Source: Turbatrix aceti
Lineage: Eukaryota; Nematoda; Chromadorea; Rhabditida; Panagrolaimidae
Direction of reading: 5' to 3'
DNA length: 64,000 nucleotides
Assembly: GCA_963969345.1 (NCBI GenBank)
Contig: OZ017768.1
Span: 3,744,718 to 3,808,717 of the forward strand
A program made the translations under genes and the position numbers. The notes under the pieces are model-generated. The model searched no databases and had not been told where the DNA came from. It saw nothing but the letters and a program-made list of their open reading frames with translations. Positions 23,600 to 35,697 of this stretch are shown here, piece after piece. The number at the start of each line of letters is the position of its first letter. The stretch's first letter is position 1.

Positions 23600-24081
23600 A
23601 AAAATGTTTTTGCTATTTATAAAACGCAGGAAGGCAATGAAAAGGTACATAAACGCGCACAAAACTAAACGCTTCCCTATAGCTACCACATTTAATAAAA
23701 TATCAAAAACTCCCTATTTATGAAAAACAAATAGCTGAAATGTTTGACAGCATGCGTAAAACGATGAAAAGCATGGTGACTTGGCAAAAAAGCCCGGATT
23801 AAGTACACCTTTATGATCGATCCGTAGAAAAAATAGGAATCTTCCCGCGTCCATAAACTTTCGTTGCAGGAGGCTTGAAAAGCAGAGCTGCATGCAGCGT
23901 TTTGAGCAAAAGTGAAATTTTGGAAAAACAGAAACATTATTCAGCACACACCTTTTTTAACTATCCTGGTTGTAAAGGTCCTAACAAAAGCACACCTACA
24001 ACGTAGCTCAACAATTATCTCTTTAGCAATGTTCAAAAATACTAACATAAATAATAAGCACACAACGAATTCAAAAACGCC
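23600..24081. other. Intergenic region, divergent promoters
   Basis: AT-rich spacer between NAA50 copy B (minus) and the chemoreceptor-like gene (plus). No other gene supported. Confidence 0.4.
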
Positions 24082-24955
24082 ATGTTTTACGGTTGTTTTG
24101 TTATTATCCTGTGCGCTTTTTTTGTAATCTACAGTGGAAATCTTATCGTAATCATTTGCAAGAGGCCACACCTTCTTCAAAATAATGCTTACAAATTCAT
24201 TATTATCATTATTGTTCTGAACATCATCGAACTCGTCACTCAGTTAATCGGTGGTATCTATTCAGCATTTCCTCAAACATATTCCAGATCAGTATCCAGA
24301 ATTTTCGGATCATGTTTTGAAGCCGGATATTTTTCCCATGTGATCACCAATTTTATACTGTCAATCAATCGTTGTGCTTTATTTTTTTCACCCTCCTTCG
24401 AGCAATGGATATTTTCTCCCAATGGCATGAAATTGTGGTACGCAGGTATTACCTGTATCTTTCTGGCGGCTTGGGGGATTAATCTCTCACCATTTTCTTC
24501 TGTTATTTATTCTTTGAAGCATTCTATGTTTGCATATGATAGCAATTCGTATCCCACCACTTATGGTTACGTCTTAAATGCAGAATTCGGATTGGCCATG
24601 TTTTTCCTTCTAACTTCAGGAATCGTATACATTATAGTATTTTTGGGAATTGTCAAAAAAGTAAGTTTTGTTTGTAAAATGTGTGAAAAAAAAACTAATA
24701 ATACATAAAACTGTCTTGCAGCGAAAGAATTTCGGTACCACCCAAAACTACAAAAATGATAGCAAAATTCTTGTAAATGCTTTTATCATAACTGCAGGCA
24801 ATGTCATACTGTATTTGGGATGGCAATATTGTTACATTTGTTTCAAAATCGCAACATTATCGGCCGCCCTCGAGTTTTTGTGCATTGTAAATTGTGCAAT
24901 CAACGCAATCATCTTTTCTGCTTTGTCCGGGTTAGTTGGTTTTTTATGCACGTAA
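24082..24955 (+). CDS. Seven-transmembrane chemoreceptor-like GPCR (nematode serpentine, srx/srt-like)
   Basis: Predicted sensory receptor in the membrane of chemosensory cilia. Two exons (24082-24660, 24722-24955) give 270 residues with seven hydrophobic helices: about 2-24, 35-60, 80-108, 115-135, 165-192, 205-228 and 233-258. Helix 3 ends in SINRCALFF, the N-R motif that replaces DRY in several nematode serpentine families. The region is noticeably more AT-rich than the neighbouring genes, as is common for such receptors. There is almost no extracellular N terminus before helix 1, so a missing upstream exon is possible. Subfamily (srx, srt or other) is a guess. Confidence 0.8.
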
Positions 24956-25713
24956 TCAAAGCTTTTGATAATTTGTCATTATTTATAGCGTGAAAAAAAA
25001 GACAACAATTTCTTCCGTGACGTCAAGGGTGTCAATCGGGCCGGGCCGGCCCGAAAAGCCCGCGGCCCGGCCCGGCCCGGGCCGGGCCTGAAGGTGAGTC
25101 GGCCCGGCCCGGTTTCAAAAAAAAAAGAAAATTTTAGAACAAAATTTATTCAAAACAGTCAAAAATGAACCAAAAACTTGCTCATTTTGAGTAATCCTCC
25201 CCCATTATGAATAACAACGTGTATTTTTACCTTTTCAACTCATATTTTTCGACAAATTGAAAAAATTTTAGTAAATTTTGCTTCAATTTTACCCTTTGGT
25301 AAAAAGGCGGGCCGAGCCGGGTCGACAAAAATTCGGCCCGTTGACACCCTTGCTTGACGTACATTTCCTCCTTTCCTGTAAAGATCATAAGTTCATGAAA
25401 TGCACCTTATATGGCCAATCCCTGTGCACATTGCTTGTTTGCTATGTGTATTGTGTACAACAAAGATGTCAAAGGTCAAATTTCAGCGCTTAACAGTAAA
25501 AATTTTCAAAAATAATTGAAATGTCAAATTTTAAAAAATTGTATTTAGTAATGTATTTTTATGTATAATTTTTCATTTATCAATCGAAGAAACGATGCAT
25601 ATGTATTTTTTATCAGTAAACATTATCCGTAAAATGTAAGATTTTTTTAAATATAAACACGTGAATGATTTGAAAGACGAGTTTGCAGCAGATTTGTCGA
25701 CGCGCGCGAAGAT
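24956..25713. other. Intergenic region holding a hAT-type MITE
   Basis: Apart from the element at 25024-25352 there is only AT-rich sequence and the 3' ends of two convergent GPCR genes. Confidence 0.5.
25024..25352. mobile_element. Non-autonomous hAT-type element (MITE), 329 bp
   Basis: Terminal inverted repeats CAAGGGTGTCAATCGGGCC (left) and its near complement GGCCCGTTGACACCCTTG (right). Flanking 8-bp target duplications CGTGACGT (25016-25023) and CTTGACGT (25353-25360) match at 7 of 8 positions. Subterminal GGCCCGGCCCG repeats make the left arm extremely GC-rich; the middle is AT-rich. No coding capacity. TIR style and 8-bp duplication point to the hAT superfamily. Confidence 0.8.
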
Positions 25714-27756
25714 TCAAACAACGGTATTGCTTTTGTAGAGACTGGCTGCCTTCTTTGAGGTGTAGTTCATGCAGTCGACGTACGACTTGAGAGCCGAGCG
25801 GACCCGAGGGCTCGAGAGGGTATAGAGGATGGGATTGATCGTGCTGCAGACGTAGTTGAGCCAGATAGACCCGCGGTAGACGTCGTCGGAGATGCACTCC
25901 CTACAAAAAATTGTATTTTTAGTTAGTCAAGGAGCGAACTTTGCTCATTCAGTCAGGGCAGTGTTCCAAAAAATTTCATAGCTGTCCACGGAAAAAACCT
26001 GTCAAGCGCTATACGAAATCCGATTTTGGCTTCTTTTTTTGCTATTTTTGTTTACCGCCCGAAAATGTCAAATTGACAGACGAACCCGGGAATGAATGCC
26101 CAGCGGTCAGAAAACTAAATAGAAAACTTACGGGCAATAGATTTTGATAGGCCAAAAGATGAGAAAGGGAAACCAGCAGATGAGAAAGCAGCACGAGATG
26201 AGCGCAACGGCTTTTGCGGCCTTCACCTGGTGGCTCACTCCTTCGCGGTGCAGCAACTCGGCCAGGTTGCTCGGAATGACGGAAAATCGACGGCTGCTCG
26301 TTCGGGAAAGCGTCGAAATCTTGCGGAAAAGCTTTGTCGCGCTGTTGGCAGCGTTTGGGTCACCGACGGAATCGGCACTCGACAGGTACGAACGACAAGA
26401 GGCGACTCGGGTCTTAAAACGAAAAAAAAACAGTATTCAAATGCATTTTAACAAAAAAAACTGCTTACCGCGCAAAGAGAATCACTACTGTGTTTCCGGA
26501 AAAAAGATTCCGCGCGTTGCATCAACAGAAGCTGCCGAGCGACGACCGACTGTTTTCTCGTCGGCGCAGAAGAGTCGATTTTGGACTGCGAAGCCGCAGT
26601 CGAGATTTTATACACCTGAAAATCCATTTATTAGGCTCTAACTCCCTTAGGACGCGTTACCAACCTGCTGAGTGCCGTGCGCGTCAGGTGAGAGGTTGAT
26701 TTGCTCGCTTAGGGACCGTTCCCGTCCGCTGGACTTTTCCTCGCTCAGGGGCGCGAGTTGGTATTCCGCGGACCGAGGAAACCATGGCGACGTGCTCCTT
26801 GGCGTTCTCAGAGTCGTCGTACAGTACCCAGTAGTTACCGTAGTCAGACTATCGTAAGTCGGGAGCCGCTTTTGATCGGGTGTGCGCAGGTAGTCTTTCT
26901 GGATGGAATTCGACGTGCATGAAGAATTATTCCTTTCCTGGCACGGAGAAGGGGTAGAATTTGCCTGCGGGGCACCCGAATGTTCTCGCAGGAATTTGAG
27001 GTGTTTGTGGACGACAATGGAAATCCTAACAAACATGGCGATAAGAATGAGAGAAGGCACGTAGAGCACAGGGACAGCGATGATGGGTACGAGTTTGCTG
27101 TTGGCCCGTGGCGTCTGGCAGCCGGTAGCTGACAGGTTTGACTGCTCCCAGCCGACTCCTCGGTAGAGCACAAAGTACAGCGGGACCCAAATGACAACCG
27201 GCAGGAGCCAGATAGCTACGATCATGCGCTGAGCAATTCGGCGCGATCGTTTGAAGACCCGCAGGGGTTTTTCCAGATTCCAGACTCGATCGAGCGCGAT
27301 GGCGCACGTGGAATAAAGTGAAATTGTCGATAGAATGAAATCCAGCAACTGCCATGTTTGGCACAACCAATCAGGCCCCACAAAGGCCTGGAAGCCGGTA
27401 TGTACAAGTTCGTTTGCGAACATGACGGACATGATTGCGATGCCGATGAAGACATCCGCTACCGAGAGTGATAGAATATACAGATTGCTAATTGACTTCT
27501 GGAGCGGTCGGTGACGAACAAGGACAAAAATGGTCAACAAATTAGCGAAGACGCAGAAAAAAGTCGCGATGCCGCCGACGATGATTGCGAGACTCCGACC
27601 GAGACTTGGCATCGTCGCCGCCGCAGAGCCGGAGCCGGAGTCGAGTCTGTGCTGTTGTTCGTCGAGTGAGAATGCGAAGAGGCGCATCTTCTGTGGCTGT
27701 GGGGGACGACTCAGCGCTGCAAACGTATCCATGAATGACTGAATGCTACGGCACAT
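25714..27756 (-). CDS. Aminergic-type orphan GPCR (rhodopsin family)
   Basis: Predicted neurotransmitter receptor. Four exons in transcript order (27756-26665, 26615-26469, 26412-26132, 25900-25714), 568 residues. Amine-receptor marks: D2.50 in SLSVADVF; C3.25 and W3.28 ahead of D3.32 in CQTWQLLDF; FLICWFPF (W6.48, P6.50); W7.40 and Y7.43 in SIWLNYVCSTINPILY (NPxxY present). The DRY motif reads DRV. Helix 5 has Ile and Val at 5.42 and 5.46 instead of catechol-binding serines, and 6.52 is Leu rather than the muscarinic Asn. The third intracellular loop is about 240 residues, Ser/Thr-rich, spread over three exons. Ligand unknown; tyramine, dopamine and acetylcholine receptors are the nearest kinds. 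Confidence 0.9.
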
Positions 27757-30700
27757 ATTTCAGTAAGCGAACGAACGAGAACGTGTTTGCGCGTTTCAAG
27801 TTTTTTTTTTCCACGCAAAGTAGTGTAAACAAGTTTGAGGGATGAGTCGGGACCTACAGGGGCTAACTAAGTAATTTAACTGCAAGCTATGTAGGGCGGC
27901 TGCACGGGAGGAGGGCAGTGAGATTTATGAGATACGACAGGGTCGGCTACGATGCCTCAAGGCGCCTGGTCGGTGGTGTACGGATGACAAACAAACCACG
28001 GCCGACCATTTCACGTGAGGGTGGATGAACTCATATTTGTTATGTACGAGTTGTACTACTAATACAACTTTGGGATAAAAAAATACATATTTAGCAGGAG
28101 GAGACGGCAGAGAACGCCGACCAAAATCATCAACTGTCAAGCTTGTTAGGAAGCCGTCTAATGCAATTACGAGGAGTCTAATGGCCCTTGCAGACCAAAG
28201 ATAAGTGAATCTCTAACTTTTTTTTTTTCAAATTCTGCAATTCTGACTTTCCCAGGAGGGTAATTTACCAAGTGCCCTGTGTCTTGTGCCCTGCCAATTG
28301 ACGACCCCGTTAACAGAAAAACAGAAAACGATATCTCAGCTGCACAGAATAACATAGCATACTGCAAGGATTTACTCAATAGGTGGGAAAAACAGGCAAA
28401 CAGGCCGTGAGAACCCACGCGCGAGTCGAGTCATCGAGGGCCAGGTGACTTCCAGAATTCCAATTCGGGGTACATGACACGTAAGCGTCAATGGGGGTAC
28501 GTAGGAGCTCTGCAGGGGACACAAAAGAGGTGGAAGGTCATTTTAGTACCATTTCTAAAAAAAACTTTCTAAAAAAAGAAAATTCCATTGAAAAAAAAAT
28601 ACGAAGAAAAAAACAGGGAAGGCTATTAACGAAGCTCTTGAAGAGTGCCAAGAGCGTACGTTGGCCTCCAGGAATGCATGTGCCTTCCATGCTTTTTCCA
28701 CAGAACTTCACTGATTACGTTGGACACCTGTAAGTGTGCTAGGAAGATCTCTGAGCTCTTTTCTACAGTTCAGAGAAGACGTAAACCATCCGGGTGTTTA
28801 CGTACACCATCCTAGAAGGGAAAAAAGGACTGGTAACCATCGGCGAACTGCCCGGACCCTAGACAGACGACAGTGGCCCGGTAATAGGTCTCTGTCGTAG
28901 CAGGAACATCCTCTGATCCATCCTGCATCCGGGACTATTAATACGTGGGCTTTTGATTCGTCTAGTGAGAAAAAGGAATTCAGGTTATTTAAATGAGGGC
29001 ACAGAATTCAGAAGCAATTTGACGCGCATGCCCTTGCACTGCCAGGCCGTAAAATAGACCTCAGAACCGGAGAGGAAGGGTCGGGTGACTGCTGACTATT
29101 AGGCTGCAACAACGGATGACTCCGTAGACAATAAATTGCAGGCCAGTGTGCCGTGTGAGGTGGTAGGTAGTATGTAAACAAAACGGGGATACAAAAGAAA
29201 GATGAATGAAGCCAACATACGGAACGGCAACTAACGGCAACTACTATGTTTAGCATCCGCGTGGGGCGGCACGTTCCCCAGAGAGGTGTGAAAAAAGGCA
29301 CAAAGGCATGACAGAGGTAACACGAAGGCCTGAGATGACCAGAAAGCAATGATCGAGGCGTTAATTTGGGCTGGTTTCGCTGTTTCGTTCCGCCCAATTT
29401 CAAAAAAAAAAGAAGAAAGATGGTTGGTTGATAGCATTCGCGGTTGGCGCTCCTCTGGTTCCGCGGCCGAACCTGCAAAAAACAGCCGAGGGTTGGTTGG
29501 GTGTTCAGGATCACAGAGGAAATTGCGGATGTGTTCTGTGGTGCGTGCCAAAACAGAAGAAGTGCAAGTGGTGGCGATGGCATTCAAGATGCGATGTTAT
29601 CGTCACTCAAAATACAGTGCAAAAGCGCACGTGCGCGTAGAATGTTTAGCCTATTACCCAAGTTAAACGCAAAAAAACGCTAAACGCTTCCCGGCCTCGA
29701 CTCCGACTCCGATTTCAATTCCAAACCAGAGTCGAGGCAAATCGGTAGGATACTCGTGAATTATTCCACCGCTGATAGCGGGCAATTTTGCGGGGTGACG
29801 TGCCATCAACTACCGGGAGGAGATGGAGGCAGAAAAAAAATCCGCCGGGGAAACAAACGCGGAAGGCACGCAAGACCGCGTAAAGGACGAGAACGACGCT
29901 TGAGGGGGTGAGGACTTCACAAAATAATTTAATTGGTAGCGGGAATCAATTCCCGGCAGATGCGCCGGGTCATAAAAAAAAGTGCGGGGTCCGTGCAGAA
30001 TCCAGAGGGAGGAAGTCCGAGGAGTCCGACTGGTCATAAGGCTGACGGCTGGCATGAGGACCCTCCAGGCATCGAACAAGTATCTAAACATGTTTGCGCA
30101 TAAGATTGACGAGGAAGAAACTTCCTAAAAAAAGATGTATTTAGAACAGCGGGAAGAGGACAAGGGTCACACACTCTCCTTCGAATTCGCCATCGCCTTC
30201 GAGGGCTTTAGGGATTTGAAGTGATGTTATTTCGACAACTCTCATAATTTGTGTACTGTGGTGTAGTTTCCGTGAAAACAAGCAGCAGATTGCCGTTGCT
30301 GTTACGGTTGCAACTCCAAGATTGGCACCAAAGTGTGCAGTGAGGGACGGACAATTTGAGCCAAATGAACAACACGGGCACTGATAGGAGGGCTCCACTC
30401 CGGAAAAGACATGAAAATAAATGAATGAAGCGTGCGTAATAACCGTTTTCATAGGAATCTTCCGCAACCCGGGTTTGGCACGTATGCCATCGTCGTAGCC
30501 GTGAGCAAAGCAACAGAGTACGCGCGGATCTTGATTGGTCCAGGCGACATCCAAGTTGGAAGAAACGTGCGCATGCCAACGTGCCTGGAAGTCTCGGCGT
30601 CTTGGAAAGCCCAGAAGGCCGAGGAACACGTCGCTATTCTGTACTTTGTTTGTTGGCTCACTCATATTTAAATTAATTGCAAGCGCGAGCGCGAGTTTTG

Positions 30701-33700
30701 AACTTTTGAGTTGGATGGAGGGATTAGGAAGTCCAGCTCGTGGTAGAAAAATTTGTCTCGGCAAGTCAAATGCTTGTAAAAAACCTTTCAGTAGACAAAA
30801 AAAGGTAATTACAGGTGAAAAAAAAACATCTGCAGACAGAGTAATTATCTCAAATTGTTGTCGCAGCTCAGGTGCCAGAGTTCACTCTTTGGGGAAAATT
30901 CAAATGATCCAACTCACTTTGCCTCGACTTTGAAGAGCGCCAATGGCGTCCCGCGTCCTACTCCAAGTCAAGAGCCCAAAAAGTGAAAAAAAAGGTCAAA
31001 TGGCACAAACAGCACGTCGGCTAATGCACCCGAAAAAAAAATAACAAAACAGAGTTGTCGGAAATGCCAAACCCGTCAGGATTGGGTTATTGACAAGTTT
31101 CCGTCGTTCTGGCGGCAAAAAAATAAATATGTGCAAAGCAGATGCCAAATGAAGCACAGAGAACAAAGGCTAACAACAGAGCGGATGAGATGTTGCAGTG
31201 ATCACCGGTGCCACCGGGCACCAGGGATGTGCCGTGCCGACAAATGACCGGAGGTGAAGACCTTAGCATACCTCGCGCATCGAGAACACAAACACAAACA
31301 GCCATGAGTAGTAAATTGTTGTGCCCTTTTTGTTGGAGGAGGAGAAAGAATGCGGGGTTTTCAGACGCTACAGTATACTACAACAATCGTAAACAACAGC
31401 AGGCAAGGAATAACGAACACGCAATGTCCGAGAAACAAACGGTAAGTAGAACAGAAGAAAAATGGACGGTCGACGCTGGAAAGTTGGTATGTCTGTATAA
31501 GTTCGTCAGTCACGAACAAGGCTATGACCACAATTACGGTTGGTTGCCGTCATGGAAGGGTAGAGCAGAGCTCAAAGGACCCACGGCACAAAAACGGGGG
31601 TCCGAACGCATCGCAACATATTTAGGGTCCTCCAGGATAAAGAGGAACCAAATGACAACATCCTCTCCTAACGAACTCCAACTCCAACTTCATACTAATT
31701 ACCAATTCGAAGGGCAGGGGCAACGACGACGACAAATTTTTTTGTGTCCGCCGGGCCAAGAGTCTTTCAAGTGTGGCAAAACAAAACAAAACACGCCGGC
31801 GGTGGTGGTGGTGGAGGGGCTTGTTTTGTTTTTTTTTTTCGTCTGCATGCGTGACTGCGAGTTCGGGGAAAAGCACAGAGAATTACCTACCAAACTGTCC
31901 GGCAGCTTCGAGGAGCGAAAATTGTAATTAGATTTAAAAGACTTCCTACTCGGCGACAAATTGCTCAATTTAGAGACCCTTTTCTTCATGCTGAGCCGAG
32001 GCACGCGTCCACGTCTTAATTTTTGCTAAAAATGGAAGAAACATAGCTGAATTATGTTTGACCTTCTTTTGCTTCCAAAAATAATACAATAATTGTGTTG
32101 GACGATAAAGCCGGATGCCAGATGCATGCTCGCACAGGTAAACAGGTACAAACCATACTTTCGTGTCGGGAGTATACATAGGTACCGTAACCCGAAGGCC
32201 AGCACAGTTACGGTACATATATGAGAAAAGTGCGCACGCGCTACATTTTCGTGTCGAGAGTGTAAGTATATACGATATATCGTAACGTCGAAATGAGGAA
32301 CTTTGGCTGCTCCGGAATGAAATGACGGCAAAATTAATAAACGAATGCCTTTTTTTTGTTGTGCATTATTCAGTTGACAGCAGCAGCGTGAAAGGGATCT
32401 TCGATCAGATTATTTAAATTGAAATGCCGTTTTTTTTTGAGTTTGCATCGGCGTTGTTTGACTTTTGAAAAAAAATGCAAAAGCATAATAACAACAAAAA
32501 ACGGTTGTGATAACGACCTGTCCAGGCGCGCCGCCGCTGCATTCCTTTTCGCAATTAGTTTGTTTTTGGCGCGCCTTCCGAATCAGAACACCAAGAATTA
32601 AAGAAAAGTGGAAGCGCCCATCGTTGACGCCGTTGAAGAGGTCCCCGGGTGTGAAAGAAAATGAATTATGAATAAAAATGTTTACAGGAACCCGCGTGTA
32701 ATGAGAGAAGGAGGGGAGGGAAGCGCGCTGGGTAAAATTCTGACGACTGCCTGCGTGCAGGAGAGCAGAGATTTTTTTGCAGGCGACGGCCCTCAACGGC
32801 AGCCAGCAGGCAGCAGGCAGCGTGAGGGTCGTTGACCACTGGTAAACGCAGGAAACGGCTAAATATCAGCGATGTTTGGTCCAAACTTAAGACTGGCTCG
32901 CCATGTGCTTGCCATGTAAGAGGGTCTTTAGGGTCACTAACTTGGGTAATCTGATGTGTGAGCGGTCTCCTCCTTCACGCCAAGCGAGTCGAGTCGACCA
33001 ACAATCAATCGCCACAACTCTCGCGGCGGGGGATCACGCGACAGAACATTTACGGCACAACCTTTGCCAAGCCAATGGCGACATTCGGGAGAAAAGACCA
33101 GAACCCATAACATTCCTAGAATCCTAGAAATCGTTAGAGGGTGGCAATTACGTTGCAATTACAAATGTCGCGACATTTTGATGGCAGCGGTGACATTTTT
33201 AGAATTATACATACGATTTTGAACACGAAAAAAACAAATTCGTGCCAAGACTAAATCATGATCACAAAATTCCATTCATTGGGCTCTGTTGACGAACAAG
33301 GCATAGAACAGGCGTATATTTACCATCATCAATAACAACAACAACATTGTGCTGCAGATTTGTGCCGGTGTTGGCATCCGACGATGGGCCCAAAGGCCTG
33401 AAACAGTCGCGACCAAATAAAACATGTTTTTCACACAAAAAAACAATAACAAGGTCTCCGTTTGCATAGTTTCGAAAAAAGTGTGTGCATAATGGACATG
33501 AATCCACGAGACAACAAAAGGGTCGAAAAGAGGTGAAAATAACAAAACAATTGGACTGTTGGATTCAAACTACCAAAATGCGCGCCGAACGCGCACGCGG
33601 ATGGGATGGTTTACGGTAAGAAAACGGAACACCACGAAATAAATCTTTCTTTTGAAATGCAGCTATTTTGCTATTGTTTGTATCGCTTTTTACGTTAAAA

Positions 33701-33783
33701 TTCTTTTTTTTTAGTCATTGTAAATATTCTTACTCGATAATGTCTTTTTTAATCGAGTAGCGCGTTTCATATATTTCATTTTT
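27757..33783. other. Gene-poor region of about 6 kb
   Basis: Open frames up to 239 codons exist (31208-31927 plus strand; 30141-30764 minus strand), but their translations are low-complexity, lack domains or splice partners and look like chance. Cis-regulatory DNA for the flanking GPCR and kinase genes is the simplest reading. Confidence 0.45.
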
Positions 33784-33785
33784 AG
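33784..33785 (+). promoter_or_regulatory. Probable trans-splice acceptor of the DYRK gene
   Basis: ATTTCATTTTTAG ends at 33785, 33 bases before the ATG at 33818. A second AG directly precedes the ATG (TCTTCAG, 33817), so either could be used. Confidence 0.5.
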
Positions 33786-33817
33786 GCTTGCTCGAATCTC
33801 AAAACGAAAATCTTCAG

Positions 33818-35558
33818 ATGGCGGAAAATACTACCACAGACGAGCCAGAGAGCAATGACGGTCATCGATTCACGGAAGCTGAGATCAAGATATTTCTACC
33901 AGTGATGACGGCTTTTGAAAAGAACGAGATCCACTCCTGGCCTAATGTCTATTTTCTGGGCTCACAAGCTCAGAAAATTCAATCGTCTGCAGACAAAGCA
34001 CCAAATTGCGGATTTGATGATCATTATGGAATGTACAGATTTGTTCCACACGACCACATTGCCTACAGGTACGAAGCGCTCAGGGTCCTCGGTCGCGGTT
34101 GTTTCGGCCAGGTGGTGAAGGCTTATGACCACAAAACAAAGCGTATCGTCGCTATCAAAATCATCCGCAATACGCTGAGTGCAAAGGCACAAGCGCGAAC
34201 CGAAGTTCGGATTCTGAATCATCTGAAGAAGCGCAAGAGTGCTCTGAAGAATGGAATCATGTGCATTCTGGATGCCTTCAACTTCCGTGAACACGCGTGC
34301 ATCGTCACGGAGTGTCTCGGTACAAATCTTTACGAAACGCTGCAGAATCAGAAAAACGGTCGATTTCCTATCCAGTTGGTCCGCAAGTTCGCGCACTCTA
34401 TTCTCAACGCTCTGCTCTTTCTCCACCGCAACCGAATTATCCACTGCGATATCAAGCCGGATAATATTGTCTTGCGTCGGGCGGGTTGGAGCTCGACGGT
34501 GCTCATCGACTTTGGATCGTCGTGCAACGAGAATAGGCGCATTTGGAATTACGTCCAGTCGCGATACTATCGCGCGCCTGAAAGTATGTTTTTTTTTGGT
34601 TTTACCAGTGCTGAAAAAAAAACATTTGTGTTCTCGACCGGAAAATCTGAAATTTTGGGCCTCGGATAAAAAAACCCGCAGTTTTTGAATCTGAAAACTC
34701 AAAATTTAGGCCACATTTGTGTTTAAGCAAAATTTTGTACTTTTCATGTTTTTTTGACAAAAATACGTCATTTCGTGTTGAGAACCCGTTTTTTTGGGAT
34801 ACCCGAACCCGAGAAAGATTCCGACCGCTTTCAGTTACCCTCGGAATTCCATACGGCATGGAAATCGACATGTGGTCTTTCGGATGCATGCTTCCCGAAC
34901 TCGTGACCGGTAAACCACTTCTCCCTGGATCCGATGCAATTGACCAGCTCGCGGTTACGATGGAGCTCTTGGGCGTCCCGCCGACTTCTGTGATTTCGTC
35001 GACAAAAAAAAAGAACTACGATGTCTACTTCACGCTCGTCAACGGACGTCACTTGCCTCGGTACTACTGGATCGATCGTCGTACCGACAAGCATACACCT
35101 ACGGGTTATGGCTTTGATATACGGGGCCAAAAGCGGTTCCCTCCCGGAATTCGTGATTTATCGACGGAATTTGATACTATAGTCCCGGTGAGTCGGATTT
35201 AATCGGAAAACATCAATTGCAAAAAATGGGCCTAAATTTTGAAGGCACGGCTTTGGTCGTTTAAAAAAATATTTGCTTTGTTTTAGGATCGCTTTAGCAA
35301 AACGATCGAATTCTGAACATTTTTTTGGTAAAAATGTAAAAAGAAATAGTTTTGTTTTTTTTCAAAAAAATGCATTTTTGTTTGAAACATTGTTTTTTTT
35401 GCTTTCACGCAATTTTTTAGAAGGTTGACGCGTCGTTCGTCGACTTCGTCAAGCAATGCCTCGCCTGGGATCCGGCAGAACGCCTGACGCCGCCGAACGC
35501 CCTCAAGCATCCGTGGCTGATGAATCCAACAAAGATGACAAATCAGGACAGCTCATAA
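33818..35558 (+). CDS. DYRK-family dual-specificity kinase (class II, DYRK2/MBK-2-like)
   Basis: Protein kinase expected to autophosphorylate on tyrosine and then act on Ser/Thr targets. Three exons (33818-34583, 34835-35187, 35421-35558), 418 residues. The DYRK homology box HDHIAYRYE precedes the kinase domain. Kinase marks: GRGCFG loop, VAIKII lysine, HCDIKPDN catalytic loop (the HCD variant of DYRKs), DFGSS, YRAPE and [12 protein letters not shown]. The activation-loop Y-x-Y pair reads W-N-Y, keeping the second tyrosine. The N terminus is short (about 80 residues) and the C-terminal tail after the kinase domain is only about 15 residues, compared with long tails in class I DYRKs. The gene converges on the MIPEP gene, with 140 bases between stops. 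Confidence 0.93.
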
Positions 35559-35697
35559 TTCAGAAAACATACGGTAGATTTCTGCCAAAGCATTTCGTTT
35601 TTCACTTTTCGCGTCGAGACCAACCCCCTCACATTTGTTATCACACTCTGTTTTTTTATAACAACTAATATTGTAAAATAACTGCCATCTGTAAAAT

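Noticed and set aside
28200..28418. Minus-strand translation with GSSIGRAQDTGH, which resembles read-through of a tRNA gene
   Set aside because: No T-arm consensus and no cloverleaf could be drawn from the DNA.
29008..29583. 191-codon minus-strand open frame, and a similar 207-codon one at 30141-30764
   Set aside because: Pro/Ser/Cys mixtures without family features, no upstream acceptor and no matching exons.
31208..31927. 239-codon open frame on the plus strand
   Set aside because: No signal peptide, domain or splice partner; composition drifts from Gln-rich to a poly-Phe stretch caused by a T run. Looks like chance in a less AT-rich interval.
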